A DNA stretch of 64,000 bases from Phylloscopus collybita (taxonomy: Eukaryota; Chordata; Aves; Passeriformes; Phylloscopidae): positions 62,456,445-62,520,444 of the forward strand of contig JAJNNQ010000006.1 in the NCBI GenBank assembly GCA_027886175.1. The letters are read 5' to 3'. Within the stretch, counting starts at the first letter, position 1. Each line of letters opens with the position of its first letter. Below the pieces are notes generated by a model. The model worked only from the letters and a program-made list of their open reading frames with translations. It was not told the origin of the DNA and did not search any database. Made by a program: the position numbers and the translations under genes. Below, one piece after another: positions 19,976-30,055 of the stretch.

Positions 19976-20372
19976 CCCCAGGAGGGGCTGAGGGAGCTGG
20001 GAAGGGGCTGAGCCTGGAGCAAAGGAGGCTCAGGGGGGCCCTGGTGGCTCTGCACAGCTCCTGCCAGGAGGGGACAGCCGGGGGGGTCGGGCTCTGCTCC
20101 CAGGGCACAGGGACAGGAGGAGAGGGAACGGCCTCAGGCTGGGCCAGGGGAGGCTCAGCTGGGCCAGCAGCAGGAATTTCCCCATGGAAAGGCTGCTCAG
20201 GCCTTGGCAGGGGCTGCCCAGGGAGCTTTGCAGTGCCCAGCCCTGGAGGTGTCCCCTGGAGGTGGCACTCAGTGCTCTGGGCTGGGGACAAGGTGGGCAC
20301 GGGGCACAGCTGGGACTGCCTGGCCTGGGAGGGCTTTGCCAGCCCCAGGGATTCAGGGATTCTGTCAAAGAG
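19976..20372 (+). mobile_element. CR1 LINE 3' fragment, longer
   Basis: Runs from CCTGGAGCAAAGGAGGCTCA (the end of ORF2) through GGAACGGCCTCAGGCTGGGC and TTCCCCATGGAAAGGCTGC to the CCAGGGATTCAGGGATTCTG octamer end. Its last 170 bp are nearly identical to the copy just upstream. Related copies are at 29112, 31150 and 31795. Confidence 0.88.
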
Positions 20373-21253
20373 GCACATGGGGACTCACTGATGGTTCTGG
20401 CATCTGTGGGCTGGGAAATGAGGAGAAGATTGTCCTCTGCTGATGTGAGGAGCCTCCCTCCAGCCCGGGTGAATGAGTCCCTGCGTGCTCCTTGCCTTCA
20501 TCCCTCCCCATCTGCCTCAGAGTGCTTCTGAACCAACCCTGCAGCTCCTGACTTCTGACAAAGCAGGGACAATGGACAGCCAGGCCACCACAGGTGACCT
20601 CTCCCCAGCAGCGTTTTCCTGGCAGGATTTCAGGAGCAGAGCCACTCCTGCTGCTTCCCCTGTCCTTGTCCTTTGGGGACCCCCCCGTGTCCCCAGTGCC
20701 AGGGACACTGCGGTGTCAGCAGTGATGGGGAGGAGCAGCAGGGACAGAGCACAGGTGACATCCTGGACCTGCCCAGGGTTTTTCCTGGCTCTGGCTGCTG
20801 GGCTGGCCTGGCTCCTGGCTGGAGAGGCCCCTGTGCCACCCTGGGGCTGCTTAATGAAAGCTGCTTGCCCGGGCAGGCCCATCTGTTCCAGGGAAATGGT
20901 CTTTCCTCCCCTTGGCAGGCAGACAAGGAGCTCCCACCCGTGGGGGTTCCAGAGGATGAGGGCAGCCCCGTGTGCAGGCTCTGCATTCCTGCCCTGCTTT
21001 CCTGGAGCTGCTCCCACCCTGCTCTGTGTTGGAATAACCTCGGGATAACGCCCTGCCCTGCACAGCTCCTGCCCTGCCCTGTCCTGGGCTCTCTGCAATG
21101 GCTCTGTCCCTCTGTCCCTTGTCCCCAGCCCCTCTCCAGCTCTCCTGGAGCCCCTTTAGGACTCATTCCCCCCCAAAACCATTCCATAAGCGTGCCTATC
21201 CCAGCCCCCATGCTGTGCTGTCCCTGGTGGGTCAGTCTTGGATGTTGGAACCC
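20373..21253. other. GC-rich unique sequence, no gene seen
   Basis: About 880 bp without recognised repeats. Several frames of around 190-230 codons are open on both strands, which at this GC content is expected by chance. None shows a domain, and they overlap antiparallel. Confidence 0.4.
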
Positions 21254-21805
21254 TGAGGATTGCAGCTCCCTGTGCTGCCAGGCACTGAGCCCCAAGCAAA
21301 CCCTGCCTCCCACCTGAGGCCCTGCAGGAGGCTCCCAAAATTGAGGGGCAGCGCTGGGATTGTGGGGCTGGGCTTGGCATGGAAGTGTGTGACAGCACAG
21401 GGGGCCAAACTCCCAGCTGAAGGGTTGAGAAGGCAGGAATAGACAGAAAGCAGGGTGGAGGGCTCAGGGCAGAGGCTGAGCCCTTCTTTTCCACCTTCTT
21501 CTCCATGGGCTGGGTGGGGTTTGGTGATTGGAGAGAAAAGTGGCCTTGCGGGCCAGGGGGGGTTGGGTATTGGGGTAAAAGTAAAAATAATTGAGGGGTC
21601 ATCTCTTAATTGGATAATTAGCACTTGAAAGACCTTAGAAAGAGTTAGAGACAGAGCCATTTTCTACCTTGTTAGCCAGAACTCACAGCTTGTGAGACTA
21701 ACATGGATAAGAATTAAAACACCTGAGTCCAAACACAAAAACTGTGTCTCCTCTGCTTTAATCCCGGCTCTGCTGGAAGAAAAAGAAGATAAAAAAAACC
21801 TCACA
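21254..21805 (+). mobile_element. ERV LTR 'family B', copy 1
   Basis: Starts TGAGGATTGCAGCTCC and ends about CCTCACA. It is related to family A in the CCATGGG...TTGCGGGCC, AGTAAAAATAATTGAGGGG and GCTTGTGAGAC blocks. The first ~340 bp differ from copy 2 (26990) by about one base, yet the last ~190 bp are only about 80% identical. No TSD was found. No internal genes. Confidence 0.6.
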
Positions 21806-21826
21806 GCTCCTCTGCTGCACCTCCAC

Positions 21827-21885
21827 AGAATCTCAGGATCCCTGAGGCTGGAAAAGCCCTCCCAGCCCATGGCAGCCAGGAAAGT
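21827..21885 (-). mobile_element. CR1 LINE 3'-end fragment, inverted
   Basis: CCACAGAATCTCAGGATCCC followed by GGCTGGAAAAGCCCTCCCAG is the reverse complement of a CR1 terminus with octamers. Only about 60 bp are recognisable. Confidence 0.55.
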
Positions 21886-22200
21886 CTGGAATTCTCAGTG
21901 CCCAGGGCTCCAGCACCCTCCCTCCTCTCCCTGCTGTGAGCATCACTCGGCAGGGAACAAGAAGGGCTGATGGAGGAACAGCCTGGGGACACTTCTGGGG
22001 TCATGACTAATCACCCCAGTGCAGCAAGTCCTTGTTTGAAATTTGCCTTTGTGCTCCACACCCAGATACTTGGGCTGGTTAGAGCTGGGAGGTGGGGAAG
22101 GCTCTGGAGGGGCCACAGCAGGAGCTGAGTGCCCAGCTGAGGAACAGCTCTGCTCTCTGCTCCTGCCCCAGGGACAGCACCCAGGGAGCAGCTGGAGCTG
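21886..22200. other. Unique sequence, no gene seen
   Basis: About 315 bp of mixed GC-rich DNA between a CR1 end and an LTR. No family was recognised. Confidence 0.35.
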
Positions 22201-22634
22201 TGCCAGGAGGGACTGGCCTTGGGTTGGGGGGTTTTAGTGTAAAGTGATGTCTGTGAGTCAAGATGGAGGGTTTTGGGTGTTGTCTGGGTCCTTCTTCTTC
22301 ACCTTCTTCTTCCTTCTCCTCCATGGGTTTGGGTGGTTTCTGTCATTGGGTGAAGAAGGTCTGCACTGCGGGCCCTGGGTGGTCATTGTTGGGTCAAGAG
22401 TATAAATAACACAGGTGTCACCTCATTACTGGGGGATTATTGCTTAAATAACCTGGGACAGAGTTAGAAGCTCTGCATTTTACTTTGTTTCTCTGGCTTG
22501 CTAGATTGAGCTCACAGCTTGTGAGTCTGTAAATGGATGAGAGACAATAAACATCCCAGTCTGGACTCAAAATCTGCATTTCCCGTGGTGTTCATCCTGA
22601 CCTGAGCAGAGAAAAAGAAACCAGAACTGTCACA
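22201..22634 (+). mobile_element. Solo ERV LTR 'family A', copy 3
   Basis: Starts near TGCCAGGAGGGAC and ends AACTGTCACA, 434 bp. From TTTTAGTGTAAAGTGATG onward it is very close to the copy at 7250, including the TATA-like GAGTATAAATAAC and the AATAAA signal. The flanking hexamers GAGCTG and GGATTG match at only three of six positions, so the TSD is unproven and the first 30 bp have diverged. Confidence 0.7.
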
Positions 22635-22639
22635 GGATT

Positions 22640-22858
22640 GGGGTTGGATTGGAGGGCCAGGTGCTTCCCCCAGAGGGTGCTGGCACTGCCCAGGCTCCCC
22701 AGGGAATGGGCACGGCCCCGAGGCTGCCAGAGCTCCAGGAGCCTTTGGGCAGCACAGCCCAGGCTGGGATTGCTGGGGGCTCTGGGCTGGGACAGGGGCT
22801 GGATCAGGGATCCTGTGGGTCCCTGCAGCTCAGGATATTCTGGGATTCTGTGATCACT
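22640..22858 (+). mobile_element. CR1 LINE 3' fragment, different subfamily
   Basis: GGCACGGCCCCGAGGCTGCC, GAGCTCCAGGAGCCTTTGG and GTGGGTCCCTGCAGCTCAGG, then the ATATTCTGGGATTCTGTGAT terminus, are hallmarks of another bird CR1 subfamily. It is truncated at the 5' end. Confidence 0.8.
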
Positions 22859-23912
22859 TATTATTTCTTAGGATTGAAGCCGAGTACCTCAAAGGAACAA
22901 ATTTGGAAGAAGTTTCAAACCTCCCCAGTGGCAAGGGACCCACGAGGATCATCCAAGTGCAGCTCCTGATGAACTTCACTAACACTCCTCAGCAGGGAGA
23001 GCTGCAAACACGAGGAAATTCAACACAAAGCCTCATGGAAGGTAAAACTCACAATTTTGCACTTCCACGAAGCAAACAGAGCAAGGAGCCCCATTCTCAA
23101 ACCTGAATGCACTGAGGAGGGACCAGCCCTGTGTGGGCAGTGCCTCCCAAAGGTGCTGTGCTCTGAGCAGGGCAGGTCCTGTTTGGAGCCATCAGCTGCA
23201 GTGAAGTGTCACCAGAGCTCTGTCCTTGGGCACAGCTCGGGGCCAACCCAAAGCTGCATTTCCTCTGTGTGGGGAGCAGTGTCTGGGGAAAGAACCTCCA
23301 ACCAGCCTGGGCCTGCTCCTGTGGTCAAGTGTGACAAGTTCCACAGCTCCCAAAGCGTCTGGCTTGCTCTGTCTGGGCTTCCTGTGGTGTCAGCACGGCT
23401 GAGAAACCATCAGCCATAACCCAGCTATTTCTTCAAGCCCTCTTTGTACACCAGCCCAGTTTCTCCAACCTCCAGCAGCTTCCCAGAAGAGCTCAGCAGC
23501 CACCTGGGGTTTGTTTGTGTGCCCCACTCCCCTGGAAGAAGCCCCTGCCTGGCCCTGTGCAGCCCCTGGTGCTGCTCTGTCCTTGGAGGTGCTGCTGGCT
23601 TCTGCCAAAAGCTCTGCTGGGGAGGATGGCTGGGCTTGGAAAGAGCCCCAAGGGTCACCCAGGTGCCCTGAGGTGTGGGATGATCCTGCCCAAAGCCACA
23701 GTGGGAGCAGGGATTGGGCTGTGGCGTTGCTGTCCTGGCCCCAGAAATGTGCTTTGCCTTGGGGGTGTCACCATTAACCAGCCCCAGGTGTCCCAGGTGT
23801 CCCAGGTGTCCCAGGTGCCTGCAGGCTTTGCCTTGGTCCTGCTCTCTGTTCTCTGTCACCTTCCCCAGGAGCTGCTGGGGCACAGCAGGAAGGAGGAATC
23901 TGCTTCTGTCTT
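22859..23912. other. Unique sequence with a short CR1-like segment
   Basis: No gene is accepted here. At about 22925-22970 a GGGACCCACGAGGATCATCC segment matches an inverted CR1 terminus. At 23782-23822 four CAGGTGTCCC units (10-bp period) occur. The rest is GC-rich single-copy-looking DNA with frames that lack support. Confidence 0.4.
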
Positions 23913-24685
23913 TGATGCCTTCAGTTTTATCTTTGGTGTTTTTCAGGTTCTGTGCTGCCCAGGGCTGCAGCTCTCAGCCTCACACTCAGGGTCACTCAGC
24001 TCTGCACAGAGCAGGGACACAAAACAAATCCTGCTCCTGCTGCACCCCAAGCACAGCTGGGACAAGTGTTCAGGCCCCAGAGCACAAACAAGGGTGGCTA
24101 CAGAGAGAAAACAAGAAGGGTGGGACTGCAGAACCTGCAGCTGGAACTGGACAATTCAACCCCAATGTGCAAATGGACCAGAACTGATCCAAGTGTGAGA
24201 GCTCGTGACCAGGGGTCCATTTTGTGTCCATTTTGTGTCCATTCTGTGACCATTTTGTGACCATTTTGTGTCCATTTTGGGTCCATTTTGGGTCCATTTT
24301 GGGTCCATTTTGTGCCCATTTTGTGACCATTTTGTGCCCATTTTGGGTCCATTTTGGGTCCATTTTGGGTCCATTTTGGATCCATTTTGTGTCCATTTTG
24401 GGTCCATTTTGTGTCCATTTTGGGTCCATTTTGTGACCATTTTGGGTCCATTTTGTGACCAGTTTGTGTCTATTCTGTGACCATTTTGTGCCCATTTTGT
24501 GTCCATTTTGTGACAAGTTTGTGTCTATTCTGTGACCATTTTGTGACCATTTTGGGTCCACCTTGGGTGTAGCCCTGACCAGGCCCTGTCCTGCCCAAGG
24601 TATATCCTTAAAGGCCTTTTAATAAATATCTGCTTCATTCTCTGATCTCTGTCCAGTCTGTTCCAGCCCAGCCTTCCCAAGGCTT
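23913..24685 (+). mobile_element. Interspersed element 'family C', copy 3
   Basis: TGATGCCTTCAGTTTTATC start, the same 280-bp body, an expanded 11-bp array, and the same tail with AATAAA near 24623, ending about AGCCTTCCCAAGGCTTCAT. The tail extends the homology to copy 2 by about 40 bp beyond copy 1. The class is unresolved. Confidence 0.65.
24214..24561 (+). repeat. 11-bp minisatellite inside family C copy 3
   Basis: About 32 units of TCCATTTTGGG/TGTG with GCCC, AGTTTGTGTC and ATTCTGTG variants. It has a different variant composition from copy 2, so the arrays expanded independently. Confidence 0.92.
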
Positions 24686-24794
24686 CATCTTTCCCAAAAA
24701 TCCCCTTTTGCATCCACCTTCACCTGAAGGAGAGGGAGAGGCCTGGCTCTGTGTGTCCACAGGCTTCTCCCCTGGAAATAACCACCAGGAGAGA

Positions 24795-24925
24795 TGTGGA
24801 ACCCCAGACTGGTTTGGGCTGGAAGGGACCTCCCAGCCCCACCAGTGCCACCCCTGCCAGGGCAGGGACACCTCCCCCTGCCCCAGGCTGCTCCAACCCC
24901 AGTGTCCAGCCTGGCCTGGGGTCCA
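24795..24925 (-). mobile_element. CR1 LINE 3' fragment, inverted
   Basis: The minus strand carries GGGGTTGGAGCAGCCTGGGG, GAGGTGTCCCTGCCCTGGC and GGTCCCTTCCAGCCCAAACC, the CR1 tail, at its terminus near 24795. Confidence 0.8.
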
Positions 24926-25249
24926 GCCAGGGTCACTGGGCTGGCCAGCAGTGACAGGTCACTGACAGGAGCCCACAGCTCCTCCTGTGCCTCACAACCT
25001 GAGGAAGGTGCAGGTGTTGCTCCTCCTGGGTGCTGCTGGAACAAGCACAGGCCGTGGGGTGACAGCAGCTGCCGTGGGTGAGGACAGGTGACACTTCCTG
25101 AGGAGAAGCTCCTGCCCTTGTGTCACCCAGCCCTGCCACGCTGTCCCCGCTGTGCCTGAGCCCCCCAGGCTCAGAGCTCTCAGCCCTGTGGCTCTGCTGG
25201 GAAGCTCTCAGAGGTTCCTGCTCACAGGAAAGGTTGGGAAGGTCCCAGG
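24926..25249. other. Unique GC-rich sequence, no gene seen
   Basis: About 320 bp without recognised repeats or supported frames. Its last five bases are the left TSD of the next LTR. Confidence 0.35.
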
Positions 25250-25862
25250 TGTAGGAGCCTGGGGGGACGGTGATGAGAGATCTCTGGAGTCAGGGCTGGC
25301 CTTGGAGCAGGGGTTTATTGCACAGGGCCTGGGGGAAGGGGCTGTGCTGGGAGCTGCAGCTGCAGCTCAGAGCAGAGCTAAGAGAGAGAGAAGAGCAAGA
25401 GAGAGAGGCTGAAGAGCAGTAAGAGTAGCAAGAGCAGTGAGAGCAGTAAGAGAGTGAAGTTCCCGTTACAATCCATTAAATCTTCTTCTACACTGAATAT
25501 TCTGACACCAACCAATCTAATACAAGACACAAACCCTACAGCATTTACACACAGCCTATAAGAATCATTACATGACCATGCTGTGTTATATTTTAAACCC
25601 TAAAAACGACTCTTTGGGCCCCTCCTGCCAAGCTGGTGGGGTCTGCTCTGACCCTTGGGCTCTTGGTGAGGAGAAGGGCATTGTTTAATCAAAAGGGGAT
25701 TAATTACCTTCAGCAGCCACACTGCTGCTCTCCAGTTGTCCAGTAACTAAAGCTCTAAACATCCAAACTGGCTTTCCAATCTATTTCACTTATAGGTTTC
25801 ATGTTCTCAAAACCTAAGCAGTCCTATATTTGTAAGGTTTTCCTTTTTCATCTTCCCCAACA
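25250..25862 (-). mobile_element. Solo ERV LTR 'family E' (ERVL-like), inverted
   Basis: On the minus strand it starts TGTTGGGGAAGATG and ends GGCTCCTACA, 613 bp. Perfect 5-bp TSDs CCAGG flank it (25245-25249 and 25863-25867), as expected for ERVL-type integration. An AATAAA signal (minus strand) lies at 25313-25318. A GA-rich stretch at 25375-25440 lies in U3/R. The interrupted copy at 43571 shares its start and middle. Confidence 0.85.
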
Positions 25863-26202
25863 CCAGGGAAGCCGTGCGCTGCTGGAGGGGCCACGTGCTC
25901 TCGGTTAAACACCTTGTGCTTTTGCAAACCCCACGGTTTCACAGAGTCCCAGGGTCCCTGAGGCTGGAGCAGCAATGCCCAGGCACAGGAATCATCTCAG
26001 GTTTCCAGGCAGAGGCTGTGCTGCCTGCACTGCTTCCCCCATGGGACCCTCGTGGGGGTTTCACCTCCTCACACCCCACAGGGCCCAGGCTGGGCTGCTG
26101 CAGGGGGGGTTGGGGCGTTGTTCCTCCCCTCAGCACCAAAACCTGAGCAGCTGAGGGAGCTCAGCCCCGTTTGCCAGAGTGCCCGGGGTGCCCCAGGCTC
26201 CT
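25863..26202. other. Unique sequence, with a tiny inverted CR1 end
   Basis: No gene is seen. CACAGAGTCCCAGGGTCCCT near 25937 looks like an inverted CR1 terminus of about 55 bp; the rest is GC-rich single-copy-looking DNA. Confidence 0.4.
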
Positions 26203-26809
26203 TGTAGCCACGGTTGGTGCCTGCCCTGTTTTGGTTTCTGGGAATTCTGTTCCCAGGACAGAACTGCCAAACAAGGTCGGGCTATTTGTAAACAAAGGTG
26301 TTTTTCTGTCGCTGTGGGACACAATAAAGAAGACATGGACTCATCAGAAGGCTGTTGGACTCCTGAGGAGGAGCCGTCAGGTTTATTGTCCAAACCTATT
26401 TTATACTTTTTACAAATGTGCCCACCTTAGAGGTGGGACCCCTGGAACCATTGGTCACTTGAAGAGACCATCACACGAGGTCCCTCCTCTGGGAAAGCGT
26501 GTGGAAAACATCTTTGTTTACAGACAGCATGACCTTGTTTTCCCAGTTCTGTCCTGGGAACAGAATTCCCTAAAACCAAACCATGGCAGGCACCAACCGT
26601 GGCTACATTTGTCCACACGCTTTCCCATGGGAGGGACTTTGTGTGATGGTCTCTTCAAGTGACCAATGGTTCCAGGGGTCCCCACCTCTAAGGTGGGTGC
26701 TTTGTGAGAAGGTATAAAACAGGTTTGGACAATGAACCTCGGGCTCCCTCCTTGGGGGTCCAGCAGCCTTCTGGATGGACTCACATCTCCTTTGTGCCCA
26801 GCAGCGACA
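26203..26809 (+). mobile_element. ERV LTR 'family D', split by an inverted relative
   Basis: The first part, 26203-26306, starts TGTAGCCACGGTTGG; the second part, about 26608-26809, ends CAGCGACA. A TATA-like GGTATAAAACAGG lies near 26710. Joined, the parts match the 302-bp copy at 28759. Its own TSD is not clear (GCTCCT versus GCCTGG). Confidence 0.75.
26307..26607 (-). mobile_element. Solo ERV LTR 'family D', nested and inverted
   Basis: A complete 301-bp LTR. On the minus strand it starts TGTAGCCACGG and ends CACAGCGACA, inserted in the plus-strand LTR of the same family. Flanks TTTTTC (26301-26306) and TTTGTC (26608-26613) are a 6-bp TSD with one change. A TATA box (GTATAAAATAGG, minus) and AATAAA are intact. 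The arrangement creates two pairs of inverted repeats. Confidence 0.85.
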
Positions 26810-26989
26810 GCCTGGAGCAGAGCTCTGCTGTCCCTGGCAGTGGCTTTTCCACCCCTGGGTGGCACAGGGATCCCCAGGCCTGGCACTCGGCCTGACCCAG
26901 ATGATCCCAAAGGCCCCGGTGCTGCCCAGGGCCGGATTGCCCAGAGCCACTGGGGAACCCCAGGAGTTTGGGCTTGGAGCCCTGGGCAG

Positions 26990-27510
26990 TGAGGATTGCA
27001 GCTCCCTGTGCTGCCAGGCACTGAGCCCCAAGCAAACCCTGCATCCCACCTGAGGCCCTGCAGGAGGCTCCCAAAATTGAGGGGCAGCGCTGGGATTGTG
27101 GGGCTGGGCTTGGCATGGAAGTGTGTGACAGCACAGGGGGCCAAACTCCCAGCTGAAGGGTTGAGAAGGCAGGAATAGACAGAAAGCAGGGTGGAGGGCT
27201 CAGGGCAGAGGCTGAGCCCTTCTTTTCCACCTTCTTCTCCATGGGCTGGGTGGGGTTTGGTGATTGGAGAGAAAAGTGGCCTTGCGGGCCAGGGGGGGTT
27301 GGGTATTGGGGTAAAAGTAAAAATAATTGAGGGGTCATTTCTTAATTGGACAGTTTGTGCTTAAAAGACCTTGGAAAGAAAGAGATGGGGCCATTTTTCA
27401 CTTCTTAAGTTAAAACTAATAGCTTGTGAGACTGTAACTTGGATAAGAATTAATAAACACCTGAGTCCAAACAGGAAACATCTCTGGAGCATTTAACCCA
27501 GACTCTGACA
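26990..27510 (+). mobile_element. ERV LTR 'family B', copy 2
   Basis: Starts TGAGGATTGCAGCTCC, is nearly identical to copy 1 (21254) for about 340 bp and then diverges sharply. The end is placed near ACTCTGACA but could lie up to 40 bp further. AATTAATAAACACC near 27450 gives a good AATAAA, whereas copy 1 has AATTAAAACACC. No TSD was found. Confidence 0.6.
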
Positions 27511-28439
27511 GAAAAGATAAAAAACCAACACGGTTTGAATCTCCCACAGAGATTTTTCCCTGGGTTTTGGGGGGATCAGTGGGGGATCCTGGTGGGTGAG
27601 GTGTGTTCTGCCCCCCTTCACCTGAACAGGAGTCACCCAGCTCCTGCTGAGTTCTCCAAGGGCTCCTCTGCCAGGAGGGGTTTGGTGAGGGCAGCTTTGG
27701 CCAGACCATGACAGATGAGCAACTTTCCAGCATCTCCAGCCTTCTGGATGGACTCACATCTCCTTTGTGTCCAGCAGCCACAGCTCCTCGCTGCTGCCTC
27801 GGCTGCCCTGGGAAGCTCCCGCAGGGCCCGTCCCAGCTGCCCCCTGCACCCTGCAGGGATGGCCCCGAGCTCTGGGGGAGCTCCAGCCACAGCTCCCCGT
27901 GGCAAACCCCCCTGAGATCCCACCTGGGGAGTGGCAGAGCCCCTGGGGCTGGAGGAGATCTCCCAGAGCATCAGGGAGCCCCAGCTGTGCCCCGTGCCCG
28001 CCTTGTCCCTTGTAGAATTTGGTCTTCTGCAACAATGAAAAGCAGCGGGTTTTTTCTAAATTTAGGAGTAAAAAAATAAGTACTGAAAATAGCTTTTTCA
28101 GATCCTCTTCTGCAAAATAGATATTCTTCATGTATCCAATAGGCTTGAGTAAAGAGAAGCATCCATGATGTTTGGTCTTGACACTATCAGATAAATTTCT
28201 TCCTAATTTGTCAAAGAGGCTTTTCAAAAGATTTTAAATTAATGAATAGTGGAAGCTTTTGCATTATGAGGGAAGCATTGTGCTGTTTCTGATCCACTTC
28301 TTGAAAATTAACTGACTGCCCTCACACTTTTTTTTTTCCCCCCAGGCTTAATTTCAGGTGTTTTACTGTAATAGTAAATCCAAAAATTAAATTTTGTGTT
28401 GTTTTTAATTGAGACATTACAATTATTACTCCTGCTCCT
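27511..28439. other. Mostly unique sequence; small LTR fragment
   Basis: No gene is seen. At 27736-27782 CCAGCCTTCTGGATGGACTC matches the 3' end of the family D LTR and follows directly after a CATCTCC, so it is a fragment. 28000-28320 is AT-rich with no feature recognised. Confidence 0.4.
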
Positions 28440-28615
28440 GACAGGGGGGGATGGGTGACACCTCCAGGTGACACCTCCAGGGGACACCTCCAGGGGACAC
28501 CTCCAGGGCTGGGCACTGCAAAGCTCCCTGGGCAGCCCCTGCCAAGGCCTGAGCACCCTTTCCATGGGGAAATTCCTGCTGCTGGCCCGGCTGAGCCTCC
28601 TTTTCTCCAGGGTTT
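28440..28615 (-). mobile_element. CR1 LINE fragment, inverted, with a 14-bp internal expansion
   Basis: The inverted CR1 tail begins with four GACACCTCCAGGGG units where other copies have one or two, then continues through GCTGGGCACTGCAAAGCTCC and GGAAATTCCTGCTGCTGGCC to CCTCCTTTTCTCCAGG. The copy is short and dead. Confidence 0.82.
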
Positions 28616-28758
28616 CCATCACCATTCTTTTATTTATTTCATTCTTTCTGCTATTTCCATTCTACTCATCTCTCTTCCTGGCAACAAACATCTTCTAAGA
28701 GATCAAGGACTACCAGACCTGTCCTTGCCCTTGGCTTCCTTCAGCCTCTGCACGAGTG
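28616..28758. other. Short unique spacer
   Basis: T-rich spacer between a CR1 fragment and a solo LTR. No feature was recognised. Confidence 0.3.
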
Positions 28759-29060
28759 TGTAGCCACGGTTGGTGCCTGCCATGGTTTGGTTTTAGGGAA
28801 TTCTGTTCCCAGGACAGAACTGGGAAAACAAGGTCAGGCTGTCTGTAAACAAAGATGTTTTCCACACGCTTTCCCAGAGGAGGGACCTCGTGTGATGGTC
28901 TCTTCAAGTGACCAATGGTTCCAGGGGTCCCACCTCTGAGGTGGGCACATTTGTAAAAAGTGTAAAATAGGTTTGGAAAATAAACCTGGGGGCTCCTCCT
29001 CAGGAGTCCACACAGCCTTCTGATGAGTCCATGTCTCCTTTATTGTGTCCCACAGCGACA
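28759..29060 (+). mobile_element. Solo ERV LTR 'family D', reference copy
   Basis: Uninterrupted 302-bp LTR starting TGTAGCCACGGTTGG and ending CCCACAGCGACA. The AATAAA signal (GGAAAATAAACC) is near 28979; the TATA region is degraded to GTGTAAAATAGG. Flanking hexamers CGAGTG and TCAGTG match at four of six bases, compatible with an old 6-bp TSD. Confidence 0.8.
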
Positions 29061-29111
29061 TCAGTGCACTGCCTTTCCCTCTCATCCTTTCCCTCCCAAG
29101 ATGGGAAGAAT

Positions 29112-29490
29112 CTCATTTCACAGAGCCCTAGGACGGGCTGGGTTGGAAGGGAACCTGGAAGATCACGGGGAAATTCCTGCTGCTGGCCCAGCTGTGCCCC
29201 GTGCCCACCTTGTCCCCAGCCCAGAGCACTGAGTGCCACCTCCAGGGGACACCTCCAGGGCTGGGCACTGCAAAGCTCCCTGGGCAGCCCCTGCCAAGGC
29301 CTGAGCACCCTTTCCATGGGGAAATTCCTGCTGCTGGCCCAGCTGAGCCTCCCCTGGCCCAGCCTGAGGCCGTTCCCTCTCCTCCTGTCCCTGTGCCCTG
29401 GGAGCAGAGCCCGACCCCCCCGGCTGTCCCCTCCTGGCAGGAGCTGTGCAGAGCCACCAGGGCCCCCCCTGAGCCTCCTTTTCCCCAATT
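29112..29490 (-). mobile_element. CR1 LINE 3' fragment, inverted
   Basis: From the terminus at about 29112 (TCACAGAGCCCTAGGACGGG) through the CR1 tail and GGCCGTTCCCTCTCCTCCTG to CCTGAGCCTCCTTTTCCCCA, the end of ORF2. A ~60-bp internal stretch (GGAAATTCCTGCTGCTGGCC) appears at 29170 and again at 29320, showing an internal rearrangement. Confidence 0.87.
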
Positions 29491-29663
29491 TTGGTTTAAA
29501 ATGCCGAGTTCAGGTCGTGCCTGCTCCCTGTCCCGTCCCTGCCACAGGAGGGAAAGGCAAACCTCTCCTGGGTGTGTCCAGCTCGGGGCTGAGGTAGCAA
29601 AACAAGAGCAGGAAAAAAAAGGTTTGAGAACAAAAATTCGTTTCCTGAAAAAGAGAAGGATCG
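29491..29663. other. Short unique spacer
   Basis: Spacer between CR1 and the TTTTA array. No feature was recognised. Confidence 0.3.
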
Positions 29664-30055
29664 ATTTTATTTTATTTTATTTTATTTTATTTTATTTTAT
29701 TTTATTTTATTTTATTTTATTTTATTTTATTTATTTTATTTTATTTTATTTTATTTTATTTTATTTATTTTATTTTATATTTTATTTTATTTATTTTATT
29801 TTATTTTATTTTATTTTATTGTATTTTATTGTATTTTATTGTATTTTATTGTATTTTATTGTATTTTTATTTTATTTTATTTTATTTTATTTTATTTTAT
29901 TGTATTGTATTTTATTTTATTTTATTTTTATTTTATTTTATTATATTTTATTTTTTTATTTTATTTTATTTTATTATTTTATTTTATTTTATTTTATTTT
30001 ATTTTATTTTATTATTTTATTTATTTTATTTTATTTTATTTTAATTTTATTTTTA
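29664..30055. repeat. (TTTTA)n pentanucleotide array
   Basis: About 78 copies of TTTTA with occasional TTTA, TTGTA and TATTTTTA variants; a block of five TTTTATTGTA units lies at 29817-29865. The plus frame is open as Phe-Tyr-Phe-Ile-Leu repeats. It is a simple repeat, and its reverse complement recurs at 54046-54517. Confidence 0.97.

Noticed and set aside
20517..21317. Antiparallel frames of 190-230 codons
   Set aside because: GC-rich DNA with low stop frequency; no domain, start context or splice evidence favours either strand.
22872..23041. Possible exon with TTATTTCTTAG acceptor and AAGGTAAAA donor
   Set aside because: The frame is open and the splice sites look fair, but GGGACCCACGAGGATCATCC inside it matches an inverted CR1 terminus, and the peptide resembles nothing known.
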